From positions 1 to 45,758 of the forward strand of contig NZ_JAJSLW010000030.1 in NCBI RefSeq assembly GCF_021729145.1: a DNA stretch of 45,758 bases, given 5' to 3'. Below, piece after piece: positions 44,601 to 45,758 of this stretch. How positions within the stretch are numbered: the first letter of the stretch is position 1; each line of letters begins with the position of its first letter. The notes beneath the pieces are model-generated. The model was not told the origin of the DNA. It ran no database searches and saw only the letters and a list, made by a program, of their open reading frames with translations. The position numbers and the translations under genes were made by a program. The DNA is from Membranihabitans maritimus (lineage in GTDB: Bacteria > Bacteroidota > Bacteroidia > Chitinophagales > Saprospiraceae).

Positions 44601-45758
44601 GAAGCAAGTGCAAATTGTGATGATGATGCCGGTGAAAATGGGAATACAGGCTTACGTAATATAAGTTCTGTATTCGATGGGAATGTATATGTAGTGGATA
44701 CTATTTGTGCTAATATGCCGATACCTGAAATTCCGGACGGACCATTGAATTGTGTCTCCGTCATCAGTCCCGCTATAGATGCTGAAGGATATATTTCAAT
44801 CCAGATTGTAGAAATGGTGCCTAATGCCAATTGTATGCCTGTTCACGATGTACAGGTATTCAATGAATGGAATGCTGAAATATGGAGTGAAGAAGATTTA
44901 ATTGGGACAGATTATATTTTGGAAGGGGTCAATATATGTGATTATTTAGGTAAAAAACTTACGGTTCGAATAAGTAATGGGATTAGCACTTGTGAAACTA
45001 TGCTGATTTTTGATAAAGTAGCAGAACCCATCCTTACTTCTGCCTTTGGTACTACCATCAATGAAGCAAGTGACCTGGATATTCCCACAGCCCGTATTGA
45101 TACGGGATTATTGGTAACCTATTGTGGATATGTACCTGAACCTTCAGATCATGAACCTGGAGTTGAAGTACCCTGTGGAAGAAGCTATCAGGGACTTGCA
45201 GCACAACCTGATTGGATAGAAGTGATAAATTGCAATGAAGCAAGCGATACTTCGGAAATTATCTATCGTACGTGGGAAGTATTTAATGGTGAAAATGAAA
45301 TTGCAACCCTGACGGATACGATTGTGGTATTGCGATTGCCGATGATGACGGCGGAGTCGTTTGTAGGGTATATGGAAGATACGGTGTATTGCGAAATCGA
45401 GCCATTGGAAGAAGAAGGAGAAAGTATAAAAAGATATGCAGCGTGGAAGCAGCCGTTGGGTATCCACGATTACGAAGAAGCGTATAGCAAATTAGGCGGT
45501 GTGGCGTATCAATTGCCAGCATCTATTATAGGTGCGGGGTTGATCAATGCCTATGCACAGGGAGAGAATGTATGGGAAGAATACCTGGAGTGTGTGATAC
45601 TGAAGAAGGTAGACGGTACGGAGATTACTATTGGTGATATAGTTGGAGACTTTGGAGGTAGTCCATTTGATACGGAATACATTGAGTATTTAGCAGATAA
45701 TACGAATAGCAGTCAGTTAGGATATGGCTTTTTGCATGGGATATATGAATTGGGCGAA
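41667..45758 (+). CDS. Giant secreted repeat protein (3' end outside window)
   Basis: 1,364 codons with no stop up to the right edge. Signal peptide ending KALA before QAPGS. Residues ~20-390 are a unique beta-rich region. Then two tandem units of ~319 residues follow (42837-43787 and 43788-~44750). Each has an HYR-like, Cys-rich part (ATDNCAP, SDMDNGGVG, VTDPCGL) and a DUF11-like part (EYDLSDTLKFGAG). The last ~165 codons (SFVGYMEDTVYCE, WKQPLGIHDY, GGVAYQLPASIIGAG) switch to G-ending codons. A T9SS sorting domain is expected further on. Probably a filamentous adhesin. Confidence 0.9.
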   Translation, partial: MKNKFTWLYIFFLFLGVFKALAQAPGSVTSHTGLTITGPGLVSDVSETLIIGPGTYTIDGTWYIYSKYVWIDPAADISGDGTIRFYNSIDGGAADSSATYIDGNNVLVDVNTELYNTANMILADMAFILPDMSWSNLADTASLGIGRDFSFQVDSGDVILGMELMIPVPPMHFSSIENTASTITDFIFDSDATISNYRPERMVVTSNSIQGHMVKQAYTGSFEFPVGIAEGDYTPAEITNNGAGTGVHVSVQDYLESVSDELTGSMGNGMDRTWHIYADDTGTDWEINLQHNLATNQSLFNNMEHFVTQWSAMTPNSSGDVALSTTAWQSNTLGAGTAGDIVTPAGTVAGSSMRDRSYSTLATSGTDETSYFSKSSSQISPLSCLPPILVCGELDTIVDCMTSLDTAILGVPEITSECGIDTIYFSDETIDLACADTVYREWFVMDLNGNLDSCIQTITIQDTVAPEIMTELEVEVVVLCGESIPEADTTLITATDNCAPADSLVITVSDMDNGGVGTADDPLVLTRTYTVTDPCGLTSEFIQTFTISDCMPELMVFKELAEGPTNNGMGEYTISYNLIIENMGTFPGEYDLSDTLKFGAGAVISSATASYVNGDGLMGMLNTDVLSDPIVVENDSLGIGASDTFLVEVIFTLDPMLVTETSANCEDDDGEDGNTGLRNIATISNDTLNNSDTICIEMPCLPVTFEDCGSLDTLVNCDSDLDSTTLGVPEIIAACGVDTIYFADDTANIDMNCTVTIYRNWYVEDLDGNLDSCIQAITVQDTVAPEIMTELEEDVLVSCSDGIPEADTTLITATDNCAPFDSLVIAVSDMDNGGVGTAGDPLVLTRTYTVTDPCGLTSEFVQTFTINDCTPAFEISKEVLDGPNELGGSEYEITYQLIVENIGNGPGEYDLNDTLKFGVGATIISAVPSYAGGPGLNGSISTDAISDPVIVEGQELGTEQLDTFEVEVVFSVDPCTATEASANCDDDAGENGNTGLRNISSVFDGNVYVVDTICANMPIPEIPDGPLNCVSVISPAIDAEGYISIQIVEMVPNANCMPVHDVQVFNEWNAEIWSEEDLIGTDYILEGVNICDYLGKKLTVRISNGISTCETMLIFDKVAEPILTSAFGTTINEASDLDIPTARIDTGLLVTYCGYVPEPSDHEPGVEVPCGRSYQGLAAQPDWIEVINCNEASDTSEIIYRTWEVFNGENEIATLTDTIVVLRLPMMTAESFVGYMEDTVYCEIEPLEEEGESIKRYAAWKQPLGIHDYEEAYSKLGGVAYQLPASIIGAGLINAYAQGENVWEEYLECVILKKVDGTEITIGDIVGDFGGSPFDTEYIEYLADNTNSSQLGYGFLHGIYELGE

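Noticed and set aside
43496-44830. Long minus-strand ORFs (205 and 159 codons) inside the right-edge giant gene
   Set aside because: They appear at the same place in each tandem unit, as expected for shadows of a repeated coding sequence; no start context or family.
1-45758. CRISPR array, integrase, transposase or prophage
   Set aside because: No evenly spaced direct repeats and no recombinase or phage structural motifs are seen in any translated gene.

Overview
The window looks like a whole contig or contig-sized piece of a Bacteroidota chromosome, most likely from a Saprospiraceae-type (Saprospiria) marine or aquatic bacterium. The basis is AT-rich DNA, weak Shine-Dalgarno sites, type IX secretion (T9SS) C-terminal sorting domains on secreted proteins, very large adhesin-like surface proteins, S1 sulfatases with lipoprotein signals, and families typical of the phylum (2TM domain, DUF1569, haem_bd, DUF4180, Arc/SPFH pair). 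I see no rRNA, tRNA, CRISPR array, transposase or phage structural gene.

Layout. 1-1187 is the 3' end of a giant T9SS surface protein. 1.5-4.4 kb holds a small membrane protein, a lone lipoprotein sulfatase and a small secreted protein, all on the minus strand. 4.5-8.3 kb is a plus-strand run of an MscS channel and two bacterial PH-domain membrane proteins (YdbS/YdbT type), meeting a haem-binding protein tail to tail. 9.3-12.1 kb has ribonuclease HII, a 2TM protein, and an overlapping DUF1569 / alpha-beta hydrolase pair. 12.4-15.7 kb is a minus-strand group of an AraC regulator, DoxX-like, VOC, AHSA1/SRPBCC and DHFR/RibD-like proteins. 15.8-18.8 kb has a GT2 glycosyltransferase with an extra Rossmann-like tail, an Old Yellow Enzyme and its probable MarR regulator. 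19.0-27.1 kb is plus-strand: a T9SS protein, a zinc-ligand-less M23-like protein, a nitrilase-family hydrolase, a DUF4377-META lipoprotein, ALDH, SDR, MarC and DUF4180. 27.3-29.4 kb is minus-strand: an Arc-type ribbon-helix-helix protein, an SPFH protein and a zinc-ribbon protein.

29.7-38.7 kb is the clearest metabolic unit: seven closely spaced plus-strand genes for an SSS sodium/solute symporter, a Gfo/Idh/MocA oxidoreductase, a secreted GH29 alpha-L-fucosidase, an L-fuconate dehydratase-type enolase, two lipoprotein S1 sulfatases and a TetR regulator. Together they suggest desulfation and defucosylation of a sulfated fucose-containing glycan outside the cytoplasm, uptake of fucose by a sodium symporter and non-phosphorylative catabolism. 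There is no SusC/SusD pair in the window.

39.9-45.8 kb is the most unusual part. Two adjacent secreted proteins share a Bacteroidota-type N-terminal module but carry two different C-terminal domains that resemble heads of Firmicutes exosporium proteins (a BclB C-terminal domain, and a C1q/BclA-like jelly roll). They are followed by a giant cysteine-rich repeat protein that runs off the right edge. Near that edge the giant gene switches to the codon usage of the gene at the left edge. This suggests that both ends lie in members of one multicopy surface-protein family and that their 3' parts are a shared cassette.
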